A stretch of DNA of 64,000 nucleotides. Origin: Postechiella marina (GTDB lineage Bacteria > Bacteroidota > Bacteroidia > Flavobacteriales > Flavobacteriaceae). The stretch spans positions 186,001 through 250,000 of the forward strand of contig NZ_BAABCA010000006.1 in the NCBI RefSeq assembly GCF_039538365.1, written 5' to 3'. Both the position numbers and the translations under genes were made by a program. This document shows, piece after piece, positions 9,772 to 18,443 of this stretch (the first letter of the stretch is position 1; each line of letters starts with the position of its first letter). Below the pieces are notes generated by a model. It had not been told where the DNA came from and made no database searches. It saw nothing but the letters and a program-made list of their open reading frames with translations.

Positions 9772-9844
9772 AGCGAGAGACCGGGTTCGAACCGGCGACA
9801 TTCAGCTTGGAAGGCTGACGCTCTACCAACTGAGCTACTCTCGC
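9772..9844 (-). tRNA. tRNA-Gly (anticodon TCC)
   Basis: A 73-nt cloverleaf on the minus strand. The acceptor GCGAGAG pairs with CTCTCGC. The D arm is GCTC/GAGC, the anticodon stem TCAGC/GCTGA encloses the loop CTTCCAA, and the T loop is TTCGAAC. The anticodon TCC (9811-9809) reads GGA. CCA is not encoded. Confidence 0.97.
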
Positions 9845-9892
9845 ATTTCCGGGTGCAAATATATAACTTTTTTATACTTCAGCAAGAAAAAA

Positions 9893-10318
9893 TTACAACT
9901 TCTTAAAAAAATGATAGCCTAATATTTTATAACCTTCATTAAAATAAAACTTATGTGACGCAGCGTTAGACACATAGGTGTTTAATTCTATAGACTCAAA
10001 ACCTTTACCTTTTACATAATTTTCTATCCATCTAAAAAATTTCTTTCCTAAACCTTGACTTCTATAGGCTTCATCTATATAAACATGGTCTGGCTCTACA
10101 CTTTTACCAGAGTAATGTCTTGTACAAAACCATAAACCAGTAACACCTATCAAAGTATTATTGGTGTAAATACCAGCACATTCGTAATTTTGATTTATCA
10201 TTTCTGAAAATCTTTGAGCTAAAACCTCGTCTGAAACTTTATTTCCATTTAATTTTTGAATCAGCGGAATAACAGATTGTATCTTTTCTTTTTCTATAAT
10301 TTTAAAAGTAAATGTCAT
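9893..10318 (-). CDS. GNAT family N-acetyltransferase
   Basis: A 141-aa single-domain GNAT. The acetyl-CoA binding motif A appears as VYIDEAYRSQGLGKKFFRWIE (R/Q-x-x-G-x-G/K type, ~res 84-103). It is followed by the typical ELNTYVSNAASHKFYFNEGY region, where Asn and Tyr usually complete the fold. The substrate cannot be assigned; small-molecule or protein amino groups are both possible. It is divergent from a second, unrelated GNAT gene 67 bp away. Confidence 0.85.
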   Translation of the reverse strand: MTFTFKIIEKEKIQSVIPLIQKLNGNKVSDEVLAQRFSEMINQNYECAGIYTNNTLIGVTGLWFCTRHYSGKSVEPDHVYIDEAYRSQGLGKKFFRWIENYVKGKGFESIELNTYVSNAASHKFYFNEGYKILGYHFFKKL

Positions 10319-10385
10319 ACTGTTTTTTTAAGTGAAGATAAATAGATTTAAATAACTTTGATACTAAAAACTACTTTTAACTAAA

Positions 10386-10823
10386 ATGACAACCATTAAA
10401 CTTATTAACGCTAAAGCCACCTACCCTGTTAGGCATAGTGTTTTACGAAAAGGCAAACCTATAGAAACCTGTTTTTTTAAAGGTGATATGCTACCAACTA
10501 CACTACATATTGGTTTGTTTTTTAACAATAAATTATCTGGAGTAGCTACCTTATTAACATCACAAAACGCTTTATATACAAACAAAAATCAATACCAATT
10601 ACGAGGTATGGCTATTCTAGATAAACATCAAGGTAAAGGTTTTGGAAATTTAATTATCGATTTTACAATAGCATTACTTAAAGATAAAAACTGTGACATA
10701 TTATGGTGCAACGCTCGAGAAGTAGCTAAAGCTTTTTATATAAAAAATGGTTTTAGCACTACAGGAAAACCTTTTAACATAGAAGGCATTGGCAAACATT
10801 ATATTATGCAAAGAAGCCTTTAA
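10386..10823 (+). CDS. GNAT family N-acetyltransferase
   Basis: A 145-aa protein with motif A in RGMAILDKHQGKGFGNLII (Q-x-K-G-x-G) and a C-terminal LWCNAREVAKAFYIKNGF segment typical of GNATs. The N-terminal PVRHSVLRKGKPIE pattern recalls a GNAT subgroup of unknown substrate in Bacteroidota. It is monocistronic, divergent from the neighbouring GNAT at 9893-10318 and unlike it in sequence. Confidence 0.83.
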   Translation: MTTIKLINAKATYPVRHSVLRKGKPIETCFFKGDMLPTTLHIGLFFNNKLSGVATLLTSQNALYTNKNQYQLRGMAILDKHQGKGFGNLIIDFTIALLKDKNCDILWCNAREVAKAFYIKNGFSTTGKPFNIEGIGKHYIMQRSL

Positions 10824-10910
10824 AAATCTAGTGACATTTAAAAAAAATGGTGTCCTAATATTTAAAGTATCATTTTTATTGTAATTTTATTTAACAAAAA
10901 CCACCCTAAA

Positions 10911-11696
10911 ATGAGAGGTAAAAACTTAAAAGTCCGTTTACTAATTGGAGCAGCTATAGCCATATTTTTTGTTTTAAAAAAATGCAGTCAACAAGAAGTA
11001 AATCAATACACAGGAAGAACACAAACCATTTCGATGTCTCCCGACAAAGAAATAGCAATAGGTTTACAAAGCGCCCCACAAATGGCTCAACAACATGGAG
11101 GCTTACATAGTAATAACCAATACCAAGCGTTAGTAGACAAAGTAGGTACTAAACTAGTAAACAGTAGTATTGCCAAAGATACACCTTACAGGTACGAATT
11201 TCATTTATTAGCAGATCCCAATACAATTAATGCTTTTGCATTACCTGGAGGCCAAATATTTATTACGCATGCCTTATTTTCTAAACTAGAAAACGAAGAC
11301 CAACTAGCAGGTGTTTTGGGCCATGAAATAGGACACGTTTTAGGCAGACATAGTGCAGAGCGAATTGCCGAAAGCGAATATTGGCAAGGCTTAACAACAG
11401 CAGGATCTGTTGGTGCAGACATGGGAGGAGTAATAAGTGGTATTGGGCAAAATACATTACTTACAAATGGTCGTGATGACGAATTAGAAAGTGATGACTT
11501 AGGAGTTAGGTTCATGATAAAAGCTGGCTACAACCCAAAAGAAATGATTGGTGTTATGGAAATTTTAAAAGCTGCTGCAGGCCCTAATCGTGTTCCAGAA
11601 TTTAAAAGCACACACCCCGACCCAGATAATAGGATAGAAAAAATACAAGAGTCTATAGAAAAATATCAAAATCAATCACAAAAAAATGCCTCTTAA
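10911..11696 (+). CDS. M48 family metallopeptidase (membrane- or envelope-associated)
   Basis: A 261-aa zinc peptidase. An N-terminal hydrophobic segment (LLIGAAIAIFFVLKKC) is either a transmembrane anchor or a lipoprotein signal. The catalytic site is HEIGH at residues 138-142 in GHEIGHVLGRHSAER, and the third ligand E191 lies in ELESD, the M48 ExxxD pattern. It resembles the short LoiP/BepA-like peptidases that act in envelope quality control. The stop codon falls inside the stem of a strong terminator. Confidence 0.9.
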   Translation: MRGKNLKVRLLIGAAIAIFFVLKKCSQQEVNQYTGRTQTISMSPDKEIAIGLQSAPQMAQQHGGLHSNNQYQALVDKVGTKLVNSSIAKDTPYRYEFHLLADPNTINAFALPGGQIFITHALFSKLENEDQLAGVLGHEIGHVLGRHSAERIAESEYWQGLTTAGSVGADMGGVISGIGQNTLLTNGRDDELESDDLGVRFMIKAGYNPKEMIGVMEILKAAAGPNRVPEFKSTHPDPDNRIEKIQESIEKYQNQSQKNAS

Positions 11697-11709
11697 AAGA
11701 GGCATTTTT
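11682..11709. terminator. Bidirectional terminator
   Basis: A 12-13 bp perfect stem (11682-11693 with 11698-11709) has a tiny loop and flanking A/T runs. It lies between the convergent M48 peptidase and ankyrin genes. Confidence 0.85.
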
Positions 11710-11740
11710 AGAGTGACTAACTCAAAAATAATTATTTAAA

Positions 11741-12136
11741 TTATTTTTTCTTTTTAGATAATGCCTTTTTTATAATTGCAGCTGCATCTTTTGCTCCATG
11801 CATTTTAGCATATTGAAGCGCTGTTTTGTCTTTAGCAGACTTAGTTCTTAAATTTGCACCTTCTTTTATTAAAAGTTTTAAAATTTCTGTACGATTAAAT
11901 TTTGCAGCGTACATAGCAGGTGTCATGCCATTAGATTTTTCGTTAACATCTTCTCCAAAAGCTAACAACTTAACAACCGTATCCATATCGCCCTTGGCTA
12001 TAGATACACAAAAAGAATTTACTTTAAAGTAAACCGTCTTGTTAGATGTTTTAATGTTAGAGTTAACTGTACTTGCATTTACTGTTACAATTGAAAAGCA
12101 TAATGCGATTGCGGAAATAATGATTGATTTTTTCAT
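11741..12136 (-). CDS. Exported ankyrin-repeat protein
   Basis: Starting at 12136 gives 131 aa with a proper signal peptide (MKKSIIISAIALCFSIVTVNA). An upstream in-frame ATG at 12196 would put 20 polar residues before it and is rejected. Residues ~45-125 hold two to three ankyrin repeats (NGMTPAMYAAKFNRTEILKL, KDKTALQYAKMHGAKDAAAI). The protein ends in a lysine-rich tail (KKALSKKKK). A small periplasmic protein-binding scaffold is likely; the partner is unknown. Confidence 0.8.
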   Translation of the reverse strand: MKKSIIISAIALCFSIVTVNASTVNSNIKTSNKTVYFKVNSFCVSIAKGDMDTVVKLLAFGEDVNEKSNGMTPAMYAAKFNRTEILKLLIKEGANLRTKSAKDKTALQYAKMHGAKDAAAIIKKALSKKKK

Positions 12137-12354
12137 GATTAATGATTTTTGATTTGATGAATGATTTATATTTTGATTATACTTAAAAGACGACAAGTTT
12201 TTAAAAGTGTTACAGAAAAAAAAGTTTTTTTTTTATTCTTAATGTTTCATTTACATTAATTTAACAATTCTAGATCTAGTTGATAAATTCGTAATTATGT
12301 AGTAAAACAAGTGTATTTCAGGCCTTTTTATTAGTCAAAAACTTTATAATCTTA

Positions 12355-12362
12355 TATATTTG
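12355..12362 (+). promoter_or_regulatory. Promoter -7 element for gpmI
   Basis: TATATTTG matches the Bacteroidota TAnnTTTG -7 consensus, 23 bp before the gpmI start codon. No convincing -33 TTG at ideal spacing was found. Confidence 0.5.
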
Positions 12363-12385
12363 TTACCTAATAAAAAGTTTAAAAA

Positions 12386-13900
12386 ATGAACAAAAAAGTT
12401 ATCTTAATGATACTTGATGGATGGGGGAATTCTCCAGACCCAAAAGTATCTGCTATCGATCATGCAAATACATCTTTTATCGATTCGCTTTATAAAAAAT
12501 TCCCTTACGCCACTTTAAGAACAGACGGGCTACATGTAGGTTTACCTGAAGGACAAATGGGAAACAGCGAAGTAGGACACATGAACCTTGGTGCTGGTAG
12601 AATTGTATATCAAGATTTAGCAAAAATTAATTTAGCGGTAGAAAAAGATACTTTAAAAGACGAAAAAGTATTAGTTGATGCTCTTAAATACGCATCAGAC
12701 AACAATAAAAACGTTCACTTTTTAGGCTTATTAAGTAACGGTGGCGTACACGCACACACTAGCCACTTAAAAGGTTTTATAGATGCTGCCAACAAAGCAG
12801 GAGTAAATTCTTTTGTACACGCTTTTACAGATGGTCGCGATGTAGATCCAAAATCTGGTAAAGGTTATGTACAAGATTTAGAAAACTATATTGAAGGTAC
12901 AAAAGCAAAAATAGCAACTATAACAGGTCGCTATTATGCTATGGATAGAGATACACGTTGGGAACGCGTACAGTTAGCTTACAATGCTATTGCAAATGGA
13001 ATTGGCGAAAAAACAAATAACCCAACAAGCGCCATTCAAACCAATTACGATAACGATATTACAGACGAGTTTATAAAACCTTTAATTGTTACAGATAATA
13101 ATAACGAGCCTGTAGCTAAGGTAGAAAAAGACGACGTTGTTATATTTTTTAACTTTAGAACAGATAGAGGTCGAGAATTAACAGAAATGTTAAATCAAAA
13201 AGATTTCCCAGAATACAACACAAAAAAAATTGACTTATACTACGTAACCATTACAAATTACAGTGATGATTTTGAAGGTATAAAAGTTATCTTTAATAAA
13301 GATAACATATCTGAAACCCTTGGAGAAGTTCTTTCTAAAAACGGTAAAAAACAAATTAGAATTGCAGAAACAGAAAAATACCCACACGTAACCTTTTTCT
13401 TTTCTGGCGGACAAGAAACTCCTTTTGAAGGCGAGTCTAGAATACTAAAAAACTCCCCTAAAGTTGCAACTTACGATTTAAAACCAGAAATGAGTGCTTA
13501 CGAATTACGTGACGCTTTAGTTCCCGAATTACAAAAAGGCGAAGCAGATTTTGTTTGCTTAAACTTTGCAAACGGAGACATGGTTGGGCATACAGGTATT
13601 ATGGAAGCTGCTATAAAAGCTTGCGAAGCTGTAGACGCTTGTGTTAAAGATGTAGTAACAACTGGATTAGAAAATGGTTATACTACCTTATTAATAGCAG
13701 ATCATGGAAATTGCGAAACCATGATAAACCCAGATGGTTCTCCAAACACAGCGCATACAACTAACCCTGTTCCTGTTATTTTAATAGACAATGATTTAAA
13801 AGAAATAAAAGACGGAGTTTTAGGCGATATGGCACCAACCATTTTAAAACTTATTGGAGTAGAGCAACCTAAAGCAATGACGCAACATTCATTAATTTAA
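12386..13900 (+). CDS. gpmI: 2,3-bisphosphoglycerate-independent phosphoglycerate mutase
   Basis: A 504-aa cytoplasmic glycolytic enzyme that interconverts 3- and 2-phosphoglycerate using two metal ions (usually Mn2+). Alkaline-phosphatase superfamily motifs are clear: MILDGWG at the N terminus, the catalytic serine in GQMGNSEVGHMNLGAGR, the phosphate-binding TDGRDVDP, FNFRTDR(G)RE, and the metal-site ADHGNCETM near residue 435. Full length for the family. It leads a plus-strand run with a HAD phosphatase 12 bp downstream and then map. Confidence 0.97.
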   Translation: MNKKVILMILDGWGNSPDPKVSAIDHANTSFIDSLYKKFPYATLRTDGLHVGLPEGQMGNSEVGHMNLGAGRIVYQDLAKINLAVEKDTLKDEKVLVDALKYASDNNKNVHFLGLLSNGGVHAHTSHLKGFIDAANKAGVNSFVHAFTDGRDVDPKSGKGYVQDLENYIEGTKAKIATITGRYYAMDRDTRWERVQLAYNAIANGIGEKTNNPTSAIQTNYDNDITDEFIKPLIVTDNNNEPVAKVEKDDVVIFFNFRTDRGRELTEMLNQKDFPEYNTKKIDLYYVTITNYSDDFEGIKVIFNKDNISETLGEVLSKNGKKQIRIAETEKYPHVTFFFSGGQETPFEGESRILKNSPKVATYDLKPEMSAYELRDALVPELQKGEADFVCLNFANGDMVGHTGIMEAAIKACEAVDACVKDVVTTGLENGYTTLLIADHGNCETMINPDGSPNTAHTTNPVPVILIDNDLKEIKDGVLGDMAPTILKLIGVEQPKAMTQHSLI

Positions 13901-13912
13901 AAATATATTTAG

Positions 13913-14314
13913 ATGATTTCGAACGCAAAACTTATTATTGCTGTAGATTTTGACGGTACAGTCGTAGATGACGCATATCCTAAAATAGGAAAAACAAAAA
14001 TTTTTGCGTTCGAAACTCTAAAAAAACTTCAAGAAGAAGGCCACCGCTTAATACTGTGGACTTATAGATGTGGAAAAAAACTAGACGAAGCAGTTAAGTT
14101 TTGCGAAGATAATGGCATTTACTTTTACGCTATAAACAATAGCTTTTCTGAGGAAGAATATACGCCAGACATTAGTCGAAAAATAAATGCTGACGTATTT
14201 ATAGACGATAGAAACGTTGGTGGTTTTCCTGGTTGGGGCGAAGTATACCAAATACTAACCAACGAAACGCCACAAATACCTAAAAAAAGAGGTCTATTTG
14301 GACTTTTTAAATAA
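13913..14314 (+). CDS. BT0820-type HAD family phosphatase
   Basis: A 133-aa HAD-superfamily protein. Motif I is DFDGTVVDD (nucleophile D11), motif II is LILWTYRCG and the C-terminal motif is FIDDRNVGG. The short length without a cap domain matches the Bacteroidota BT0820 group. The substrate is not established. It starts 12 bp after gpmI and is probably co-transcribed with it. Confidence 0.85.
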   Translation: MISNAKLIIAVDFDGTVVDDAYPKIGKTKIFAFETLKKLQEEGHRLILWTYRCGKKLDEAVKFCEDNGIYFYAINNSFSEEEYTPDISRKINADVFIDDRNVGGFPGWGEVYQILTNETPQIPKKRGLFGLFK

Positions 14315-14342
14315 TTTCGTCTTTTTAATACTTTAAAATCGT

Positions 14343-14374
14343 TTGACTTAAAACTATTTGTTTAAGTATCTTTG
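14343..14374 (+). promoter_or_regulatory. Promoter of map (TTG-N21-TATCTTTG)
   Basis: A -33 TTG at 14343-14345 and a -7 TATCTTTG at 14367-14374 are 21 bp apart, and the map start codon is 20 bp further on. This is a good Bacteroidota sigma-70 promoter, suggesting map has its own transcript start. Confidence 0.65.
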
Positions 14375-14394
14375 CATTTCTATTATTTAAAGAA

Positions 14395-15213
14395 ATGATT
14401 AAAATAAAAACAAGCGAAGAAATAGAATTAATGCGAGAAAGTGCATTAATTGTATCTAAAACATTAGGTGAAATTGCTAAAGAAATTAAACCAGGTGTAA
14501 CAACATTACAATTAGATAAAATAGCAGAAGCATGTATTCGAGATCAAGGGGCAATACCTGGTTTTCTTGGATTATATGATTTTCCTAATACACTTTGCAT
14601 GAGTCCTAATTCTCAGGTAGTACACGGTATTCCTAATGGTACACCTTTAGTAGAAGGCGATATTATTTCTATTGATTGTGGCGCTTTAAAAAACGGTTTT
14701 TACGGAGACCACGCCTATACATTTGCTGTTGGAGAAATAGACCCAGAAACAGAAAAGCTACTTCGAGTAACCAAAGAATCTTTATACGTTGGCATAAGAG
14801 AGTTTAAAGCCAATAATCGTGTTGGCGATGTTGGTTACGCTATTCAAAAACATTGTGAAGACCAAGGTTACGGAGTGGTAAGAGAACTTGTTGGTCATGG
14901 TTTAGGCAGTAAAATGCACGAAGATCCAGAAATGCCTAATTACGGTAAACGAGGTCGAGGAAAAAAATTTGTAGACGGTATGGTTGTTGCCATAGAACCA
15001 ATGATTAACCTTGGTACACAACGCATAAAACAACATAGAGATGGTTGGACTATTACCACTTTAGATAATAAGCCATCTGCTCATTTTGAACATGATGTTG
15101 CTCTTGTTAATGGTAAACCAGAGTTACTTTCTACTTTTGCTTATATATACGAGGCTTTAGGCATTAAAAGTAACGAAGAGGATGAATTTAGACAAAAAGC
15201 ACTAGTCTTATAA
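14395..15213 (+). CDS. map: Type I methionine aminopeptidase
   Basis: A 272-aa cytoplasmic enzyme that removes the initiator methionine. The pita-bread fold ligands are visible: SIDCGALKNGFYGDHAYTF (two Asp), LVGHGLG (His), IEPMIN (Glu) and HFEHDVAL (Glu/His region). Length and start fit the family. DUF3050 starts 1 bp downstream, indicating tight coupling. Confidence 0.95.
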   Translation: MIKIKTSEEIELMRESALIVSKTLGEIAKEIKPGVTTLQLDKIAEACIRDQGAIPGFLGLYDFPNTLCMSPNSQVVHGIPNGTPLVEGDIISIDCGALKNGFYGDHAYTFAVGEIDPETEKLLRVTKESLYVGIREFKANNRVGDVGYAIQKHCEDQGYGVVRELVGHGLGSKMHEDPEMPNYGKRGRGKKFVDGMVVAIEPMINLGTQRIKQHRDGWTITTLDNKPSAHFEHDVALVNGKPELLSTFAYIYEALGIKSNEEDEFRQKALVL

Positions 15214-15214
15214 A

Positions 15215-16006
15215 ATGATTAATCTTTATACAATTACTCAAGAACTCAAACCTTTACAAAAACAACTTAACAACCATAAACTATACAACAATTTAAATTC
15301 TATAGATGATATTAAAATTTTTATGGAGCAACATGTTTTTGCTGTCTGGGATTTTATGTCGTTACTAAAAGCACTTCAAAATCATTTAACAAATACTTCG
15401 CTACCATGGATACCGGTAAACAATCCATCTACAGCTCGATTTATTAACGAAATAGTTTTAGGCGAAGAAAGTGATATAAACGAAATAGGAGAACCTAAAA
15501 GTCATTACGAAATGTATATAGACGCCATGCATCAAATAGGTGCAGAAACAATCTCTATTAATACATTTGTGGATACAATTTCGAATGGTTTTTCTATTAA
15601 TGAAGCTTCAAGTATTATAAATTTAAACACAAAAACTAAAGCTTTTATAAATTTTACTTTTGATATTATAAATACAAACGAGCCGCATAAAATAGCTTCT
15701 GCTTTTACCTTTGGTAGAGAAGATGTTATTCCAGATATGTTTTTTCAAATTATAAATCAATCTGAAAAAGAAAGTGCAGCCTCCTATAGTAAACTAACTT
15801 ACTATTTAAAACGCCATATAGAACTAGATGGAGACCAGCATGGCCCTTTATCTTTAAAAATGATTGAAGAATTATGTGGTAATAGCGAGCAAAAATGGAA
15901 CGATGTGCTAGAGGTTGCAAAAAAAGCATTAACACATAGAATAGCTTTATGGCAAGGTATTCTAGACTTAATTTCTGTTAATAAAAAGGCTTTAGTAACC
16001 CTATAA
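15215..16006 (+). CDS. DUF3050 family protein (heme-oxygenase-like fold)
   Basis: A 263-aa protein with the DUF3050 hallmarks: an N-terminal HKLYNNLNSIDDIKIFMEQH helix, VFAVWDFMSLLKALQ, and the acidic/His helices EIVLGEESDIN and RHIELDGDQHGPLSL. Conserved Glu/His/Asp residues on these helices suggest a metal or cofactor site as in heme-oxygenase-like proteins; the reaction is unknown. It follows map by 1 bp. Its 3' ~300 bp are inside the duplicated tract shared with 24082-24378. Confidence 0.85.
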   Translation: MINLYTITQELKPLQKQLNNHKLYNNLNSIDDIKIFMEQHVFAVWDFMSLLKALQNHLTNTSLPWIPVNNPSTARFINEIVLGEESDINEIGEPKSHYEMYIDAMHQIGAETISINTFVDTISNGFSINEASSIINLNTKTKAFINFTFDIINTNEPHKIASAFTFGREDVIPDMFFQIINQSEKESAASYSKLTYYLKRHIELDGDQHGPLSLKMIEELCGNSEQKWNDVLEVAKKALTHRIALWQGILDLISVNKKALVTL

Positions 16007-16777
16007 AAGAAGAAAAAAAGCTTGAAAAAAACTTTTAAAATACTGCTTAACCTTGTTCCTAGGCCTTTACTTATAAGGTTAAGTTATGTTGTACGCCCAA
16101 TTTTAGCTTTTTTTTTAAGAGGCAATACCTTTACAGATCCTATTGATGGCAAAAGTTTTAAAAGCTTCTTGTCTTATGGTTACGAAACACAACGAAATAA
16201 TGTACTTTCTCCATCTACCCTCTCTTTAGAAAGACATCGATTACTTTGGTTATATTTAAAAAATGAAACCGATTTTTTTACCGCTAAAAAAAGTGTACTA
16301 CATTTTGCTCCAGAACAATGTTTTTTAGATCGTTTTAGAAAACTAAAAAATTTAGAATATACTACCACAGATTTACTGTCCCCAATTGCAGATGTTAAGG
16401 CAGACATATGCAACCTCCCATTTAAAGACAATAGTTATGATGTTATTTTATGCAACCATGTATTAGAACATATTCCTGACGATACAAAAGCAATGCAAGA
16501 ATTATATCGCGTTTTAAAACCTGGAGGTTATGGTATATTTCAAATCCCTCAAGATTTAAGTAGGCAAACTACTTTTGAAGATAACTCGATAACGGATAAA
16601 AAAGAGCGAGCTAAAATTTTTGGACAATATGATCATGTTCGTGTTTACGGGCGCGATTATTTTGAAAAGCTTCGCAGTATTGGTTTTACTGTTGAAGAGG
16701 TAGATTACACAGCTTCTCTTTCTGCGGAAGCGATAAAAAAATATTGTTTGGCAAAAGGAGAAATTATTCCTGTAGTT
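15702..16777 (+). repeat. Copy 1 of a ~1.08-kb near-identical direct repeat
   Basis: By hand alignment this tract matches 24082-25157 with seven substitutions and two single-base indels. It covers the 3' part of DUF3050 and almost all of the methyltransferase gene. Here both frames are intact. The identity stops abruptly on both sides, and the flanking homologous sequence is diverged. Confidence 0.93.
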
Positions 16778-16792
16778 AGTAAAAACAATTAA
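16022..16792 (+). CDS. Class I SAM-dependent methyltransferase (Methyltransf_11)
   Basis: A 256-aa protein using a TTG start at 16022, 15 bp after DUF3050; no ATG upstream keeps the N terminus. SAM-binding motifs are present: motif I region VLHFAPEQCFLD, acidic strand TTDLLS, KADICNLPFKDNSYDVILCNHVLEHI (motif II) and LYRVLKPGGYGIFQIP (motif III). The N-terminal hydrophobic stretch (RLSYVVRPILAFFLRG) may associate with membrane. The substrate is unknown. It sits in a DUF3050-methyltransferase-DUF423 block that is duplicated at 24 kb. Confidence 0.87.
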   Translation: MKKTFKILLNLVPRPLLIRLSYVVRPILAFFLRGNTFTDPIDGKSFKSFLSYGYETQRNNVLSPSTLSLERHRLLWLYLKNETDFFTAKKSVLHFAPEQCFLDRFRKLKNLEYTTTDLLSPIADVKADICNLPFKDNSYDVILCNHVLEHIPDDTKAMQELYRVLKPGGYGIFQIPQDLSRQTTFEDNSITDKKERAKIFGQYDHVRVYGRDYFEKLRSIGFTVEEVDYTASLSAEAIKKYCLAKGEIIPVVSKNN

Positions 16793-16793
16793 A

Positions 16794-17162
16794 ATGACAC
16801 AGCAAACTTTTATTATTACTGGTGCTTTATTTGGTATGTTAGCCATAATCTTTGGCGCTTTTGGCGCTCATGCCCTAAAGAAAATATTAATCGAAGACCA
16901 ACTTAAAAGTTTTGAAACTGGCGTAAAATACCAAATGTATCATGCTATTGTTTTACTAATGCTTGGTTTTAATCTTGAATATTCCACCAATGCAATGTAC
17001 TGGTGTTTTACAGTTGGAATATTATTATTCTCGTTTAGCATTTACGGTTTGGTTTTAAGTGACGCCAAAGGAAAGAAAATGAAATTTCTAGGACCAATTA
17101 CTCCAATTGGTGGTTTGCTTTTTGTAATTGGTTGGGCATTACTTTTGCTTAGTGCCTTATAA
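16794..17162 (+). CDS. DUF423 family membrane protein
   Basis: A 122-aa, four-helix inner-membrane protein with the family signature GAFGAHALK near residues 20-29, VKYQMYHAIVLL, and a C-terminal GPITPIGGLLFVIGW. It begins 1 bp after the methyltransferase stop, so the two are coupled. A clear paralogue (about 70% identical by eye) lies at 25190-25558 after the second copy of the block. The family's function is not established. Confidence 0.92.
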   Translation: MTQQTFIITGALFGMLAIIFGAFGAHALKKILIEDQLKSFETGVKYQMYHAIVLLMLGFNLEYSTNAMYWCFTVGILLFSFSIYGLVLSDAKGKKMKFLGPITPIGGLLFVIGWALLLLSAL

Positions 17163-17168
17163 CCAATA

Positions 17169-17255
17169 TTAAAATAATTGGGTAAAAACAAACCCCAATA
17201 CTGCATAAAAAAACACAAGAAATAATTCTAACTTATAGGCTTTTAAAAATTTCAT
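17169..17255 (-). CDS. Putative 28-aa membrane peptide
   Basis: An ATG at 17255 opens a 28-codon frame (MKFLKAYKLELFLVFFYAVL...) ending at a TAA at 17169. It has a short basic amphipathic head and one transmembrane helix of ~18 residues. It occupies the gap between the convergent DUF423 gene and the 345-aa secreted protein, just beyond a terminator. No homologue is known to me and coding status is uncertain. Confidence 0.3.
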   Translation of the reverse strand: MKFLKAYKLELFLVFFYAVLGFVFTQLF

Positions 17256-17270
17256 AGCATATCTCTAATA

Positions 17271-17304
17271 AAAAAGAGAAGCCTTTATTTAGGCCTCTCT
17301 TTTT
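17271..17304. terminator. Bidirectional terminator
   Basis: A 14-bp stem with one mismatch (17271-17284 with 17291-17304) has a 6-nt loop and A5/T5 ends. It lies between the convergent DUF423 gene and the secreted protein gene ending at 17326. Confidence 0.8.
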
Positions 17305-17325
17305 ACAAAAACTATTAACTAAAAC

Positions 17326-18363
17326 TTAATTAATTACTTTAGTTCCTCCACAATTAGAATTAGCGGTATATGCTTTTCTACTTGTTGTTTCGTAATAATT
17401 AGTGTTTGTATCTTTAGTATTCTTGGTTTGAAAATAAGCATCTGTTTCACAATTCCAGTTTGTAGATGCTCCTGAGCTTAATTCTGTACCTGGGTTTCTA
17501 CTGCCTTTCGTTGCTATATAAATTGTTCTACCCATATTATTTTTTAAAGTAACTTCATTTTTAGCTGCATAACCTTCGGCACGCCTACGATTTTCTAAAA
17601 TTGCTTGCCCTTCTGCACTTTTCCAATACGCATCATTTGTTTTATTAACATGATCGTAATACCCGTTTACTGCATTTTCAATTATTGCAATATCTGCTTT
17701 ATCTTTTGTTGTAAGCGCGTATGCATCTTGCTTTGCTTTCATTGTTTCTAGATAATCTAACACATACTTGTTTAAATCCATGCTTTCGGCTTTCTTGCAA
17801 GCAGGACTTGTACATTCGGCAGGTACTTTATTCATTGCAGCAGCTTTTAGTTTACCCATAAATGCTCCAAACTTCTTTTTCTTTTTTCTGTCGCTTTTAT
17901 CATTTTCAGTTCCGGTTGCACCTACTCTAATATAAATTTCGTTTATATCATTAAACACTAGTCCGTCGTTTTCTTTCCAAACATTGCCTACTTTAAAAAT
18001 ATAATCGCCTACTACAACAAGCCCTTTTCTAGAAATTTTATCTACTAAATGCGATACGTTTGGGTAGCCTATTATTTTACTAGATTTAGATTTTGTAGCA
18101 TCTATAGTATAACTAGATTTATCGTTTTTAGTAGCAGGCACTAATTTTACACCAGAATAAATCCCCTGTTTTTTAAGTAGTTCTACTTTTACTTGGTATT
18201 GTTTGCCTTTAATTACTTGTTTACCATCATCATCTTTATATACAGAATAATAACGTTGGTATACAGCCTCTTCGCCATGAGCTTCTATTGCTTTAAAAAA
18301 AGATTGTTGAGAAAACCCTAATGTTGTAAATAAAAATAAGGTTAATAGGTGTATTGTTTTCAT
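17326..18363 (-). CDS. Secreted protein of unknown function
   Basis: A 345-aa protein with signal peptide MKTIHLLTLFLFTTLGFSQ. The middle contains a strongly basic stretch (KSDRKKKKKFGAFMGKLK, ~res 158-175) and a Cys pair in ECTSPACKK. A helical segment follows, then a C-terminal ~75-residue beta region with a Cys pair (NWNCETDAY, NSNCGGTK) that could form a disulfide. I recognise no family. The gene is 80 bp downstream of the LamG/T9SS protein on the same strand and shares its 5' leader sequence, so joint regulation is plausible. Confidence 0.75.
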   Translation of the reverse strand: MKTIHLLTLFLFTTLGFSQQSFFKAIEAHGEEAVYQRYYSVYKDDDGKQVIKGKQYQVKVELLKKQGIYSGVKLVPATKNDKSSYTIDATKSKSSKIIGYPNVSHLVDKISRKGLVVVGDYIFKVGNVWKENDGLVFNDINEIYIRVGATGTENDKSDRKKKKKFGAFMGKLKAAAMNKVPAECTSPACKKAESMDLNKYVLDYLETMKAKQDAYALTTKDKADIAIIENAVNGYYDHVNKTNDAYWKSAEGQAILENRRRAEGYAAKNEVTLKNNMGRTIYIATKGSRNPGTELSSGASTNWNCETDAYFQTKNTKDTNTNYYETTSRKAYTANSNCGGTKVIN

Positions 18364-18395
18364 GATAAATTTGGTTTTTAAATTAGTATATATTT

Positions 18396-18434
18396 AGCGA
18401 TAAAAAGAGCAACAGTAGCACCCTTTTTATCGCT
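18396..18434 (-). terminator. Hairpin between the T9SS protein and the secreted protein genes
   Basis: A 12-bp perfect inverted repeat (18396-18407 with 18423-18434) lies 9 bp after the stop of the T9SS protein. There is no long T tract after the stem, so it may attenuate rather than stop transcription. Confidence 0.5.
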
Positions 18435-18443
18435 TATAAGTAT

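Noticed and set aside
16180..16846. Long minus-strand frames opposite the methyltransferase, repeated opposite copy 2 (24560-25196)
   Set aside because: They are antisense to a strongly supported gene, have low-complexity Ser/Phe/Lys composition, and recur only because the underlying DNA is duplicated.
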